Assembly (NCBI GenBank): GCA_013397075.1
Contig: VWZS01002873.1
Coordinates: forward strand, 201,624-265,623
Direction: 5' to 3'
DNA: 64,000 nucleotides
Origin: Rhabdornis inornatus
Lineage: Eukaryota; Chordata; Aves; Passeriformes; Rhabdornithidae
In this document: positions 14,201 to 26,151 of the stretch, piece after piece
How positions within the stretch are numbered: the stretch's first letter is position 1
How the letters are laid out: every line of letters starts with the position of its first letter
Notes under the pieces: model-generated
The model's input: only the letters and a program-made list of their open reading frames with translations
Database searches by the model: none
Told to the model about the DNA's origin: nothing
Position numbers and translations under genes: made by a program

Positions 14201-17200
14201 GGAATGGGGAGCATAACTCAGGAGACCTTTCTTGCAGCCAATATCTCCATGGGTGAGGTCAAACAGGTCCTCAGGAGTCAAGGGTTTTGCAGACAGATCA
14301 ACGTGCTGAAGCCTGGACATGGCATTAGGAGAAATTCAAACACTTGGAGCCTGCCTGTGCCCAAAAGCCATTGCAATAGCAATGATTCTGGGTTGGAGGA
14401 AGAGGATAGGGAGTTGCTCCTAGCTATTCCTTCCACCCATCCTCCTTCTCTTCCAAAAGTGGTGTTATCTAGGGGTTATTTAGTACACAAAGGCCCTCTG
14501 TGCCAAGGCTAGATTTCTGAGTCACTAGATGAAAAGCAAACCTATGCCACCAGGGAGGTAATGCCTGTAATGCAAGAGTGAGAGGGCTCTTGCACAAGGT
14601 GCTGGGTTCCCAACAAGCACTGCCCCATGTCCGGCCAAAAGCTGTGGGCTTTAGTGCTCCATGTGAAATCCCCTGGGTAGACACCAGGGAATGCCAACCC
14701 ATGGGACGCTCAGGCTGGCTACACCTCCTGTTTGTCCAGTTGGGAAACTGGTTCTGCAACATGACCAGGGAAACTTGGCCCCAGCCATGCCTGCACCAAA
14801 TCCTCCCTTTGTGTGAAATGGCATTGAACAGGTGCCTCCACTCAGGCTTTCTCCAAAGAGTCTCTGCCACCCACACCTCTACTCCACACAAAATGTGTTC
14901 AGGGGAACCCAAATAATCCCCAGCACAAACAGACTTTGCACCATGACCTGGGGAGATAATCACACAGAATTCTCAGTAAGATCAGGCTTTGCAGCTTGTA
15001 TTAACACAAAGGTCCCATCAAAGACAAGTGAAAGAAAACAGAATTTAACCACAAGATCTCCTAGTTGGTCCTGGCGAGCTTTAGTTACAGTCAGGGAATC
15101 CAGACTCGTGCTTGATGTACAGGCTGACAGCTCACAGGGCATTCTGGTACAAGGTAGGCACTGCACAGTTAGGGTTCCTGCCTGCACACTGGCCCATCAG
15201 GCAAACCCTCAGAGTTTTGTCAGGCTTCAGATACAATGCAGGGGAGTCAGCACTGACCTCCTTCAGCCTATGGTCTTCACCCAAGGACCACGGGATTCCA
15301 TACTCAAATCCATTCTCTCCCCCAAGAAACGAGACACAAAACTGAAGTGATCAACCCCCAGCCTAACAGCCCCTGTGAGTGTCAGACAGACACAGGTGAG
15401 ATAGCCATACCTCTCCTTTGGAAAGCTCTCTCACTTTGCACAAAATAATCTGAAAGAGAGCACACAAATCACTTCCATCATGGGCATGGCAGACGGCTTT
15501 CAGCAGGAGAGCTGGCAAGAGCCCTTCAGCTCAGTGCCCTCTTGTGAACAGAGACACCTAGGGAGCTGCAAAATTACAGCTCGAGAATCTTTTCTCTCAA
15601 GCCTGAATCCTTCTTGCTTCCCAGGCTGAGAAGCTGATGTTAGCTGCAGACAGAAAGGAAATTTCCCAAGGTGATAAATGGTCAAAAACAACTTAGAATC
15701 TGGTGAAAAACAAAGTGCTAGTCATAATAAAGATTAACACCTGTTGTTTTCCCATGGGATACATCCTGAGGCCTGGTCTCTTGGTTGTTTATCCCAATTA
15801 GCCAATAAGCTACTGTCCTGTTCTAGTCTCTCGTAACATGTTTTAAATACAAGCTCTCCGTTCAATAAAATTGGCCTTTTTTTCCCTAAAAAGGTCCATG
15901 TGTGTTGTTGCTTTTTTTTCCTCTCTCTAGGTCCGAAACCACACCCTCTCACTCAAACATACATGAAAGGCTTGTGTTCCAGCCTCTGCAGGTGGGAAGG
16001 GAGCCAGACCTGGATCTCCTGAAACCACAGGATGGATGGGATAGACAGGTAAAAACATAGAAAATAGGAAGATAGCCAGGGAAGGAAAGGAAGCCAGCTG
16101 CAGGAGAGCACAGACCAGGACTACATACCTTCCCCTGGATGGAAAAAAAAGGGATAGAAATGGTGGGTATTTGGCCTATTCTCAGCCTGCAGTATTTTGA
16201 GAATGTGGAAGATTCCCCTGCTGTGCAGTGTACAGAGTCCAGGACAGTTAATGCCATGTTTCTAGGTGGGAAAATCCCCTGGGCTTAGAGGTGCTGTCCC
16301 CAGCAGTCCCCTTCCCAGGCATCTCAGGGGAGCACCATCACCTGCACGTGACCAGATGCATCCCAGAAGCCCCGCACTGAAGTCCACCCCTCCCCAGGCT
16401 CTGCCATGATAAAGAACCTGGCTCTTCCTCCCCTTTTTTTTGGTGTCCCCTGCCTGGCTAAGGAATGGCAATGGAAGGTGATACATGTATACAGAGGGAG
16501 ACAGGTGGCAGTGACATTCATAGTGATAGCTACCACTGGACTTAATTACATAAGCATCATTGTATACTTTTGGCCACAGAAAAATATTTGGCAGCACTTT
16601 TCTGTCATATTTGTTAGTTGCCATGAAACTTAAGGCTTTTTCAGGGTTTGATCAATATGCACAAGATCAGACACCACATGAAGCTGTGACAGAAATAATC
16701 CATACCATGTGAAAGGAGGGATCCCAAGTGATTTGCACCAAGGAAGAACTGGTCTGCCTGCCTCAACTCAGCCAACAGACCTCTGATTTTAGTGACACTG
16801 CTGCTATAAAGCTCTGACTTGGAAGGGATTCATTGCTCAGGGGAGACCCTTTGCAAACAAGGTTGCATGTCAGGTTTTGGCCAGAGCAGAAGCAGCAATG
16901 TTGACCCAGAGCTCAGGTGAGAAGTGCTGCAGAGCCAACTGGGTGATGCTGTGTGCATGGCTTGAGACAGAGAAGGCTTTTCTGCACCACCTTTCCTTGC
17001 TGCTTTCCTTCTAAAGCATGGAAGAAACACCAGTACAGTGTTGAGGGCAGGAGGAGGCAGGTTGTCAGGCAGCTCAGTAAGTGGGCCTCTTCTTTGTAAT
17101 CCTTTTCAGCCTTTTACCTTTTTAATTCTATTGCTCGTCTGCCAGGAGAGCTTTGGGGCACCACTTGTTGCCCAGCCATCCCCCTGTCTTCCTCTCTATG

Positions 17201-18427
17201 ACCTCTTTGTTCAAGGGCAATGAAACAATCCAAGGCAAGGGAAGCTGACACCTTGGAGGCACGGACAGAGTACACACTGTGGAGGTAACATGGGAACACT
17301 CACCTTCCTGTCCTTGGGTCACCCAAGCACACCTTGCACCCTCAGCTGTTGCTGTGTACTCTCCTATCTCTGCTTGTGGGGCTTGGCTCCATCTCACATC
17401 AAGATCAGTGATAAAAGCAGGGAATAAATAAATACAGTAAATTGAGAAAGATCAGCTCATCAGGCCAAGTGCGAATGCTACAGAGTCATCCAGAAAGCAT
17501 CCTGTAATGTGCAAACAGGAACTGATAGAGATCCTCTTCCAAGGGCTGAGTTTGTTCATAACTGATGGATTCCCTTGGCCAAAACCACCTCCTGCATATC
17601 TGGGTGTGAGCACTGCTATCTGCTGCTGCATCGTGCACAGCCCAGATCTCTCCTGGGCCGAGGGCAATTCTCAAATTGGAGGAATGGAAGCATCAGCAGG
17701 GGCAGATCTGTTGTCCTCATTAGCCCATCCTGTCAGGGAGCATTTCAGGATGAAAGTGAGAGAAGAAACATGCCTTTTTATCTTGTCACATTCTTGCATA
17801 TGGAAGGGAATAACTGAATCCCTGTGGCAAGTTCTGCCTAGCAGAGCAAGCCCAGCTGCAGAACCCCATGCTGCAGCCCACAAAAACATCATCCTGAGAA
17901 GATCTCCTGGGAGTCACAGCTCAAAAGGGCTCTGTACCTGGCAACAACTACAACAGTGGAAAAAAAACTCTCACTCTAGAGCCTGGGTGTCAAGGCACTG
18001 TAACACAATTATTCTCAACAACTCATTTCCTTGCCCTGGGGAAGCTGCACCATGAGAAGCCACCTGAATCTTCTCATAGGAAGTGCTGTGATGGGGAGGG
18101 TGCTCAGTAAATCAGGTGGTACCATACCTCACCTGCATAGCACAGGGCATTCTTAAAAAAAGGACATCTTAGGAACCCTCAAGGAGGGCTAATGAGGCAA
18201 GACAGCAGCAGGATGAAGCAACAACTTGGGCAGCAAAAGACATGAGCAGGAAAACCTGCTCTTGGATCAGATTCCTTAGTCCAGGCCAGATCATCCCCCT
18301 CTATCCCATTGCTGTCATTACTGATGCTGACCTTGCAGAGCAGACTCTGACATCCAGAGATCTGTAAGGCAGATGGACAGTAATCATCAAAGCTGACCAC
18401 TGGCATCACTCAGGCTGAAGAGCTGCA
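11228..18427. other. Non-coding DNA, no gene recognised
   Basis: About 7 kb with no recognisable gene. Open frames reach 182 codons (17507-18055, +) but none has a known domain or plausible exon borders. A short imperfect tandem duplication at 12891-12975 is listed separately. Confidence 0.5.
12891..12975. repeat. Two-copy tandem duplication, period 51 bp
   Basis: A 34-base block containing 'caatgctgacagtgatagag' occurs at 12891-12924 and again at 12942-12975, with one substitution between the copies. The intervening bases also contain a partial 'cagtgatagggg' echo. It looks like a local duplication. Confidence 0.85.
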
Positions 18428-18432
18428 CCCCC
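18428..18432 (+). repeat. Target-site duplication of the ERVL-type LTR, left copy (CCCCC)
   Basis: Five Cs directly precede the TGTG start of the solo LTR. The same five Cs follow its CA end at 27536-27540. ERVL elements make 5-bp duplications, so the length fits. The low complexity of the sequence lowers its weight. Confidence 0.6.
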
Positions 18433-18607
18433 TGTGTGTCTGGTTTGCATGGCCAGCTTGTGGTAGCAGAGAGAGTGGCTTCTGTGAGAAGCTTCTGGAA
18501 GCTTCCCCCATGTCTGGCAGAGCCAATGCCAGGAAGTTCCAGGATAGACCCAGCACTGGCTAAGGCTGGGCCAGTCAGGAATGATAGTAATGCCTTTGTG
18601 ATTAACA

Positions 18608-18615
18608 TATTTAAG
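18608..18615 (+). promoter_or_regulatory. TATA-like box of the ERVL-type LTR
   Basis: TATTTAAG lies about 175 bases into the LTR, where a U3 promoter would be expected. It is about 740 bases upstream of the LTR's AATAAA. Confidence 0.4.
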
Positions 18616-19350
18616 AAGGACAAAAAAGTTATTGTGCAGATGTAATTGCATCCAGAGAAAAGCAGAGTGAGACCATGTGTGAGGAGCAGCCCTGCAGACA
18701 GCCGGGGCAGTGCAGGAGGGGCAGGAGCTGCTCCAGGCTCTGGAGCTCAGATTCCCCTGCAGCCCCTGGAGCAGCCCATGGTGAGGCAGCCGTGCCCCTG
18801 CAGCCCAGGGAGGGCACGGGGGAGCAGAGATCCACCTGCAGCCCTGGAGGAGCCCAGGATGGAGCAGGGGGATGCCCAAAGGAGGCTGTGACCCTGTGGG
18901 AAGCCGGTGCTGGAGCAGGTGGATACCTGAAAGAAGACTTTGGGCATGTGGGAAACCTGTACTGCAGCAGGCTGCTGACAGCACTGAAGACCTGTGGAGA
19001 GAGGAGCCCAGGCTGGAGGTTTGCTGGTAAAACTCCCCTGTGGAGGACCCACGCTGGAGCAGCCTGTTCATGAAGGATTGCAGCCGTGGAAGACTGAGCC
19101 ACAGCCATGGGATGGACTCACATTGGAGATGTTCATGGAGAACTGTCTCCTGTGGGAAGATCCCCACGCTGGAGCAGGGAAGGGCTCTTCTCAGGAGCAG
19201 CAGCAGGAACAATGTCATGACCATAATCCCCATTCCGATCTCCCTGTGGCACTGTGGGAAGAGGTAGAGCTGGGAAGGAGGGAGGGGTGGGGAGAAAGTG
19301 CTTTTAAGATTTATTTTACTTCTCAGTATCCTGCTCTAATTTTGATTAGT

Positions 19351-19356
19351 AATAAA
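19351..19356 (+). promoter_or_regulatory. Polyadenylation signal of the ERVL-type LTR
   Basis: A canonical AATAAA sits in the part of the LTR that precedes U5, at the position typical for this LTR family. Confidence 0.55.
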
Positions 19357-19427
19357 TTCAATTAACGTTTTCAGTTCAAGTCTGTTTTGCCCATGACAAT
19401 ATTTGATGAATATTTGATGATCTCTCT

Positions 19428-19431
19428 GGGT
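19428..19431 (+). repeat. Target-site duplication of the provirus, left copy (GGGT)
   Basis: GGGT directly precedes the TGAGAC start of the 5' LTR and recurs directly after the TATCA end of the 3' LTR at 27427-27430. Removing the provirus and one GGGT restores continuous ERVL-type LTR text. That confirms the pair as a genuine 4-bp duplication, the length typical of gammaretrovirus-like (class I) integration. Confidence 0.9.
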
Positions 19432-20010
19432 TGAGACAGGGAATTGAAGAGTAAGGAATAGTTCCTCAAAAACCAAGACAATGAGGAATACCTGACATTT
19501 ACTATGCTTGCAAAAATCGGAAGGAGAGGCAGACTGCTTTGTGATAAACAGAGCCAGAACTTGTAAACAGGGTGAGGGGTGCAAGGCTACAAGTGGTAAA
19601 TTCAAAACCTTAAACCAGCAGGAACTAATCTCATGGTCTGGAATATGCCCAAAGGGCTAAGACACATGCTCCGGAGACAAAGTTGAAAAGTTCAAGTGCG
19701 ATGAAGAGTTTGGAAGCCTTCATCAGAGACCCCCGACAATCCCTGAATTGGGGAGATGCAAGTGCAAAAGAACTTTTGGATCATTTGAATACGAAGCGAG
19801 GGTAGGAGGGACTAGGTAGGGCTAGGACATGAATATGTATTAGGCACATTATGTAATCTTAGGCTTTTTAGGGACTAAATAGAGCAGTAGTTTGAAGTTT
19901 CAGTGTGAATGCTTTGGGAGCTATTATCCCTGTGCACCTCAGCATTGGATAAATGCATACCTACTTTATAACTCTCATTTCTCAGGAGTTACAGTCTTTT
20001 CTGTGTATCA
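19432..20010 (+). mobile_element. 5' LTR of a class I type endogenous retrovirus
   Basis: The 579-bp LTR begins TGAGACAGGG and ends GTATCA, and is paired with the 3' LTR at 26835-27426. The two differ by roughly 20-25 substitutions and four or five small indels (counted by eye), so the insertion is old. No canonical AATAAA was found in it. Unlike the interior of the provirus it keeps ordinary base composition, although at several sites it has A where the 3' LTR has G. Confidence 0.93.
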
Positions 20011-20012
20011 GT

Positions 20013-20030
20013 TGGTGAGCCAGGCGGGAG
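20013..20030 (+). promoter_or_regulatory. Primer-binding site, possibly tRNA-Arg type
   Basis: Two bases after the 5' LTR stands TGGTGAGCCAGGCGGGAG. It begins with the TGG that pairs with the CCA end of a tRNA, and position and length fit a PBS. It resembles the complement of a vertebrate tRNA-Arg 3' end, with about three mismatches by my recollection. The tRNA assignment is tentative. Confidence 0.6.
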
Positions 20031-20147
20031 TCCTCTGTCCGACTGTGAAAGCAAAGAGAACAGCGGACTCCCTGAGGCGCACCCTGAAATTTCCCTAAAA
20101 GAACTCCATAACTCAGCTCACTCTACCCAAGACAGAAAATGACCTAC

Positions 20148-20169
20148 TAGCCCGCAAATAAACGGGCTA
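20148..20169 (+). other. Short hairpin with AATAAA in the loop, provirus leader
   Basis: TAGCCCG (20148-20154) and CGGGCTA (20163-20169) form a perfect 7-bp stem around an 8-base loop that contains AATAAA. It lies in the untranslated leader, before hypermutation becomes heavy. A role in packaging or RNA processing is possible but unproven. Confidence 0.4.
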
Positions 20170-22199
20170 ATATGTATCAAATTTAACGAGCCTGTAAGTT
20201 GTATACCCTTGGCTAGGAAGGGCCACCAGTAAGTCACATTAAGACACTTTTACATGTAAGCATAAACCCTATATAAGTAAAGTCTAAGCTTACAAGCAGC
20301 CACTGGCCCAGCTAGGGGGCCAGCAGAAGGATACCAGCTAAGGGAGCCAACAAAAGAGACTCACTAACCCAAGAGGGGCCACCAGCCCAGGGGTAAGTCA
20401 AGTAAATCTCTGGTTTATTGCTACTATTTTGCCAAGGCCTGGATGTGCTGTGTTTTCCCGCTGTGTTTTGATTGTGCGAGTAAAATCATTTCGCCCATTT
20501 CCTGGGCGACTGAAGTGACTGGAGTGAGTGTGATGTGCAGTAAGTGCTAATTAGCTAAAGTGTAAAAGATGCTACATGTGTGTGTGCATTATTTTGCCTA
20601 GAGGAACAAAAGGAATCCTTATCCTTGAGTGGTTTGGGCTCAACTCCTAAAAATTTGTGAACTTAAAGTACCACATTTTGGAAGAAGCTACCCTCACATT
20701 TGCTGTGTTCAAGGCGTTTTAATATAGTAGTGAAAATAACAAAGAGAGCTGTAAGAACGTTAGTGAAAACTAAAAAGAGGGGAGCGAAAAGTTAATGTAA
20801 TATTGAAAGACTAAATTATTGGTAATTTAGAAAAACCTCCAAAAATAATCAAAACTAAGTGTGCCCCATCTATTCAAATCCCATTACATCCCTAAATAAG
20901 AGCAAAAAAGTGGTTTAAGAAAAAAATAGAGAAAATATTGAGAGTCTCAATATGGGAATGAAAAACAGTAAAAAAATCTAAGACTAGTCCACTAAGGTGT
21001 GTTTTAGCCCATTAAAAAGAAATAGCTAGTGTAAAAAGTACGGAAAACAAGAAAACGCTTTTTAAGTATTGTGGCCAGTGGTGGCTGCTATATAAATTAG
21101 ATGATAGAGTAAGGCGGCCACCTACTAAAACTTTAAATTTTAACACCTTGTTACAGTTAATGTTGGTTTTGAGAAAAAAAGGGAAATGGGAAGAAGTTTC
21201 CTATGCAAATATGTTCTTTACTCTTTGAGATCACTCTAAGTGGCAAAGAGACTGAAATTATACCCCCTTTAATCCTCTAGTATTAGCCCTCAAAAATAGT
21301 ATCAGGCCTTAAAAAAATTGTAAGGCAACTAATAAAGGAAAACTAAAGCGATACTACTCCGCCTGCAACATCAACCAAAGATGCACAAAATCTAATAAAG
21401 TCTATCTCACAGCCACACAAACACAAAATCTAACAAATCTATTTAAACCTCCCCCTAGGAGACAGAAGGAAGATGGAAGCTCGAAAAAACCACCCCCTTG
21501 TAACCCAATCTCATCCAAAACTAAAAGCAAACAATGCAAGCTCCTCTGTGGGAGGTAGTAGAGCCAAAAGGTAAAAGAATACTAATTAAAGTACCCTTCT
21601 CAACTATTGATCTGGAGGTGTAGGAAAAAGTTGCTAAGAATTATTGCAATAATCCAGTAAACACTGTCAAATGTTTACGACACATAATAAAACAACATAA
21701 GCCTAATTAAAGTAATATACAGTTACTACTAAATGCTCTAACTAAAACAAAGAAACAACTAATTCTGAAAAAAGCTAAAGATTTAGCAAAGGAGTTCTAT
21801 AAGGCCCAACAAAAAAATGTAAAAGAGTATTTTCCACTCCAAAATAGGATCCAAATGAAACAACAGAAATGAAAAAGCTAAAAAGCTACCAAAAGTAAAT
21901 AGTACAAAAAGCAGAGAGAGCCATTCCTAAAACAATAAATTGGTCAACTTTATATGCAATCAAACAAAGTCCTTCCAAGTCTCCATCCAAATTCCTAAAA
22001 CGCTTAAGGGACATGATGCATCACCATACATCATTAGACCCTGGATCTAAGGTAAGAATACAACAACTAGTGAATTTGTTTTTAGGACAGTCTACAAAAG
22101 ACATCAAACATAAACTTCAAAAGCTCCAAAGACCTGTAGAAAATAAGTATGTAGTAGTAAAAAGGGCAACTAGACAAACTTAAAAAACATATTTCTGTG

Positions 22200-24300
22200 A
22201 GCCTTTAAAGTATAAATATGGCAAACAATGTGTCATTCATAAGTTTCTGTATAAACCCAACTCCCCAGATCTGCTCCTGGAGAAAGATTTATTATTACAT
22301 TTGCAAACAACCATTACATTTAAAAAAATAAAGAAATTACTCTGACAATAAACGATCAAAAATATGTAAAAGTGTTACGTTTAATACTAACAATAATTAA
22401 AAGTAAAGGAAAAATTAATGAAAATATAATAAGCCAGATATTTCCTAAAGTATAAGCCTCTAATATACCAAAAAAACCAAAAATGCACCTCCTATATTAA
22501 TCAAACTAAACAAACAAACAAGTAAAAAAACATCAATCAAAATTAAACAATACCCCTTAAAAAAGGAAGATAAAAAAGGAATTGGCCCAATAATTAAAAA
22601 CTTTCTGCAAGTAAGATTGTTTAAAAAGTGTCAATCTAATTTCAACACTTCTATTCTGCCTATTCGAAAACCTAATAACTCATATCAAGTAATACAAAAT
22701 CTACAAGCTATCAATAAGATAACTAAAAATCTTTACCCTGTAGTGGCCAACCCATATACTCTATTAACCTAACACCCAAGGTAACCTAGTTTACAATTTC
22801 AAATTTAAAAGATGCCTTCTTTTGCCTCCCTCTTCACAAAGCCAGCCAAAAAATTTTTGCCCTTGAATGGCAAAGCCCNNNNNNNNNNNGCAAAGCCCTA
22901 ACAGCAAGCATGAAACACAACTCACTTGAATATGGTTGCCTCAAAGTTGTAAGAACTCACCCACCTTGTTCAGAGAACGACTTGCAAAAAACCTAAAGGC
23001 TTAAAAAGCCCCACCAGGAGAAGGAAGGCTGTTACAGTACGTAAACGACCTCCTAATAGCCACCCAAACAAAAAAAGCATGTGTAGCCTAAACAGTAAGC
23101 CTCCTAAATTTTCTAGGACTCCAGAAGTACAAAATATTAAAAAAAAAAAAGGCTCAAGTAATAAAACAAAAAGTGATCTACATAAGATAACACTACTAAA
23201 CAACAAACCTTAAGGCAAAATTGTGAAGAAGTGATATGCCAAACTCCAAAAACTAAAACAATCAAAAACCCGCAAATCTTTTTAAGAATAACAAAGTAGT
23301 GCAAATTGTTAATCTGTAATTATAGACTACTTGTAAAACCACTGTATGCTCTTATTGCCACTAAAAACAAGAACCTTCAGTAGACAAAAGAGACCACACG
23401 AGCCTTCAACCAACTTGAGAAGTCTCTTATGTTGGCCCCAGCTCTAAGACTACCAAATATAAGTAAACCATTCTTCCTGTTTTCCCATAAAAAACAAGGG
23501 ATTATCCTGAAAATACTAGCCCAAGATCTAAGCTCATATCAAAAGGCAGTTGCTTACTTTTCTAAGCAACTAAACGCAACAACCAAAAGCTAGCCAAAAT
23601 GCCTCCAAGCCGTAGCAGCAGTTGTGCTAAACATCCAAGAAGCACACAAATACACCTTAGGCTAAAAAATAACTGTGCTAGTGTCACACACAGTGTCTGC
23701 AGTACTAAAACTAAAACGTAGCCACTAGCTTTCCCCACAAAAATTCCTAAAATACCAAACCATTATAGTAAAACAAGACAATATAAAAATACTAGCAACT
23801 AACATTATCAACCCAACTTGTTTCCTCAGTAGAAACCAAAAAAAGCCAATATACCACAACTACCTAGAAACCATCAAAGCCACCTACTCCAACCATCCAA
23901 ATGTAAAAAACACTCCCCTTAATAATGCAAAAACTTAGTTCACCAATAAAAACAACTACATCATCAGTAAAAAGCGACATGCTAAATATGTAGTTACCAC
24001 CTACAAAGAAGTAATAAAACCAAAACTTTTACAAATAGGCACCTCTTCACAAAAAGCAAAAATAATTGCTCTAACCCATGCCTTAAAAATAACAAAAAAA
24101 CCCCACCATTTATACAAACTCAAAATATAGATTTGAGGTTGTACATGCACACAAAACCATTTAAAAAGAAAGAAGACTATTAAAGACTACATAAAGTCAA
24201 AGTTACAAGAAAAATAGACACTTCCAAAAACTACAAAAGAAGTCATCAAAGTAAAGTGCCAAATAATTAACAAAACTACCCATAAAAAAGTGCACAAAAT
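22200..24300 (+). pseudogene. Retroviral pol remnant (reverse transcriptase and RNase H), destroyed by G-to-A changes
   Basis: Scattered stretches in several frames recall gammaretrovirus-like pol: an RT start around 22640-22760, the RT core around 22780-22870, the YxDD region around 23038-23049 and an RNase H start around 23936-24050. Breaks are pervasive. A TAG stands at 22787-22789 and another at 23936-23938 where tryptophan is usual. The first catalytic Asp codon of the RT motif reads AAC (23044-23046). An RNase H acidic position reads AAT (23945-23947). All these changes are G-to-A. An 11-N gap interrupts the RT. No integrase could be recognised before env-like sequence begins, which suggests loss or unreadable decay. 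The pseudogene cannot make a protein. Confidence 0.7.
22879..22889. other. Assembly gap of 11 N
   Basis: The gap is flanked on both sides by the same 9 bases (GCAAAGCCC at 22870-22878 and 22890-22898). The two contig ends probably overlap, and no real sequence may be missing. Confidence 0.9.
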
Positions 24301-24399
24301 CTGTGTTTCAACTACTACTATAAAAAAAATTATGTAGTCATACAAATAAATTAAACTGTTAGCATAATTTTACTCTAACACAAACTGTTATAATAATGT

Positions 24400-26150
24400 G
24401 TCTTTAGGGCCAAAATACTATAGGACTCTCACTTAAATTTAAAATAAATGCTACCCCTACGACAACAAAGACCATTACAACAACTAAACTGACTATAGGC
24501 TCTCAAACCCAGACCACACCACCCAAGTTAAAACCTAAAATCTATAAAGTCAGTCCATATGTAATTAGAAATATGAACCAAAAACAATTATTGTTTAATC
24601 CAAAGTAGTCTCTAAAACGTGTTGAATTCCTAATGCAAACTAAATCTAAAAAGTTCAGCCACTCTGCACTTCTTTCCTAAACACATCCTTTAAAGGATAG
24701 ACAACATAGCTACAAAAGCAAACACGCTTCAAAAGTAAAAAAAGATCTCACTAAAATATTAAGAACAGGACCATGGGTTTTAAATAGAATTAATTCGAAA
24801 ATATTAATGAATAAGCTGGCCACAACAACTAATAATTTAATAAAACTAAAACAACCCTTACAATCATCCCTATTAGTGTTAGAAACTAACCAATGGCAAA
24901 CCTGAAAAATATTACCAAAATAAAAAAAAGCAAAGGATCAAGACCACAAATTAATAATAAATGCACTCCACATAGCTTAAAATAATGTCTTTAACTCTCA
25001 GCTATATACAAGCACAGCTATAAATACAATCAATAACTTCTTTAATCATAAAAGAAAAAAATTAAAAATCTTTCCCAATTAAAATTTGACAAGTAGCTTA
25101 GAATAATGCCACAAATTTTGAAGAAAAGTTCCAATTTAGAGAACCCTAGTAAATTTCACCTATGATCCCATTAATAATGTGGCCACTGCCTTTGTGCTTA
25201 CTATCCATAATATCACAATTCATGTCATTCACCCCATTATTGCACTAAAATTAAACCATGAAAAGACAGTGCTCTACCCCTCAAAACATAAAATGTAGGC
25301 CCAAAAAGTAAATAAAAAATAGCAAACTATAAACCTAAAATCTTGTATTACCCAAAAACAACAAAGATTTATTTGCAAAACTAATACAATCGATGCCCAA
25401 AATATAGGTCTAGACACTAAACAAAAAGTCTGTCACTTTAAAATTCATCCAAATACTAGTCAAAAAACTGTGCTTGTATATATCGATCAAAACTGTGTAT
25501 GCCTAAAAACTACTTGTGCTTTTATAGAAAAAAATAATAGCATTATGTAACTTTATCTAATAAAAATCACTCTAATTCTTGTATTTGTCATTTTACTAAA
25601 ATTGTTAGATATAATTTCTTCTATTTTGCACCCATTGTATCCCACCAAATTATAAAATCTAATTACACGATGTATCACAAATTATTACCTACACCTATTA
25701 AAATAAACCTTACAATAGTTAAACAATTAACTAAACATCAAAACCTAACTAAAATCTTTTTAAAAATCAAAAAAAATGGACAAAAAACTCTAGTTCCTGT
25801 CTATAATAATACAAAAAAAATACACAAAATTATATGAAGACTAAAACAAGACACAAATAATCACTAATAAAATACATGCTTTGAATCGTCACCAACCACA
25901 ACTAAAATTTCACACACACAACTACACCCTATAATTATAATATTAATGCTAGTTAATATAAGCTTTGTAATATCTATCATAATATATGTTTAAAATTAAA
26001 AAATGTTGAAATGCTTATCAGTTTTAACCTCATTGTCAAAAGTGCATAGAAAAGCATTAAAAGACACCTTTTGCAACAATTAACTAAGTAAAAAATTCTT
26101 ATAATAAGTAAAAGAATTTACGTTACATTTTCCAGAAAAGGGGGGAAATG
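24400..26150 (+). pseudogene. Probable env remnant
   Basis: This block sits between pol and the polypurine tract, where env belongs. It holds cysteine-codon clusters and a hydrophobic-looking stretch near 25560-25620. Stops occur in every frame and G is nearly absent; the line at 25681 has one G in 60. The assignment rests mostly on position. I could not define an envelope start, a cleavage site or an end. Confidence 0.4.
25466..26150 (+). repeat. 685-bp direct repeat, copy 1
   Basis: The 685 bases from AACTGTGCTTG to the first two bases of the 3' LTR (…GGGGAAATG) recur at 26152-26836, apparently identical, with only a single N (26151) between the copies. Perfect identity in an old element and the N point to an assembly duplication. 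Confidence 0.9.
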
Positions 26151-26151
26151 N
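26151..26151. other. Single-N assembly join
   Basis: One N stands exactly between two identical 685-bp blocks, the expected trace of contigs or haplotypes joined without collapsing their overlap. Confidence 0.9.

Larger units (their letters stand above)
18433..19431 (+). mobile_element. ERVL-type solo LTR, 5' portion
   Basis: This is the first 999 bases of a roughly 1.1-kb avian ERVL-type LTR in + orientation. It starts TGTG, has a TATA-like box (TATTTAAG, 18608-18615), a GC-rich stretch of repeated 'acgctggagcag' and 'gtgggaag' motifs, and an AATAAA signal at 19351-19356. The text stops in mid-U5 at the provirus insertion and resumes at 27431. The 275-codon minus-strand frame over 18406-19233 is a by-product of this GC-rich repeat. 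Family assignment is from memory of bird LTR consensus sequences. Confidence 0.85.

Noticed and set aside
18406..19233. 275-codon minus-strand open frame
   Set aside because: It lies inside the GC-rich part of the ERVL-type LTR and results from its repeated motifs.
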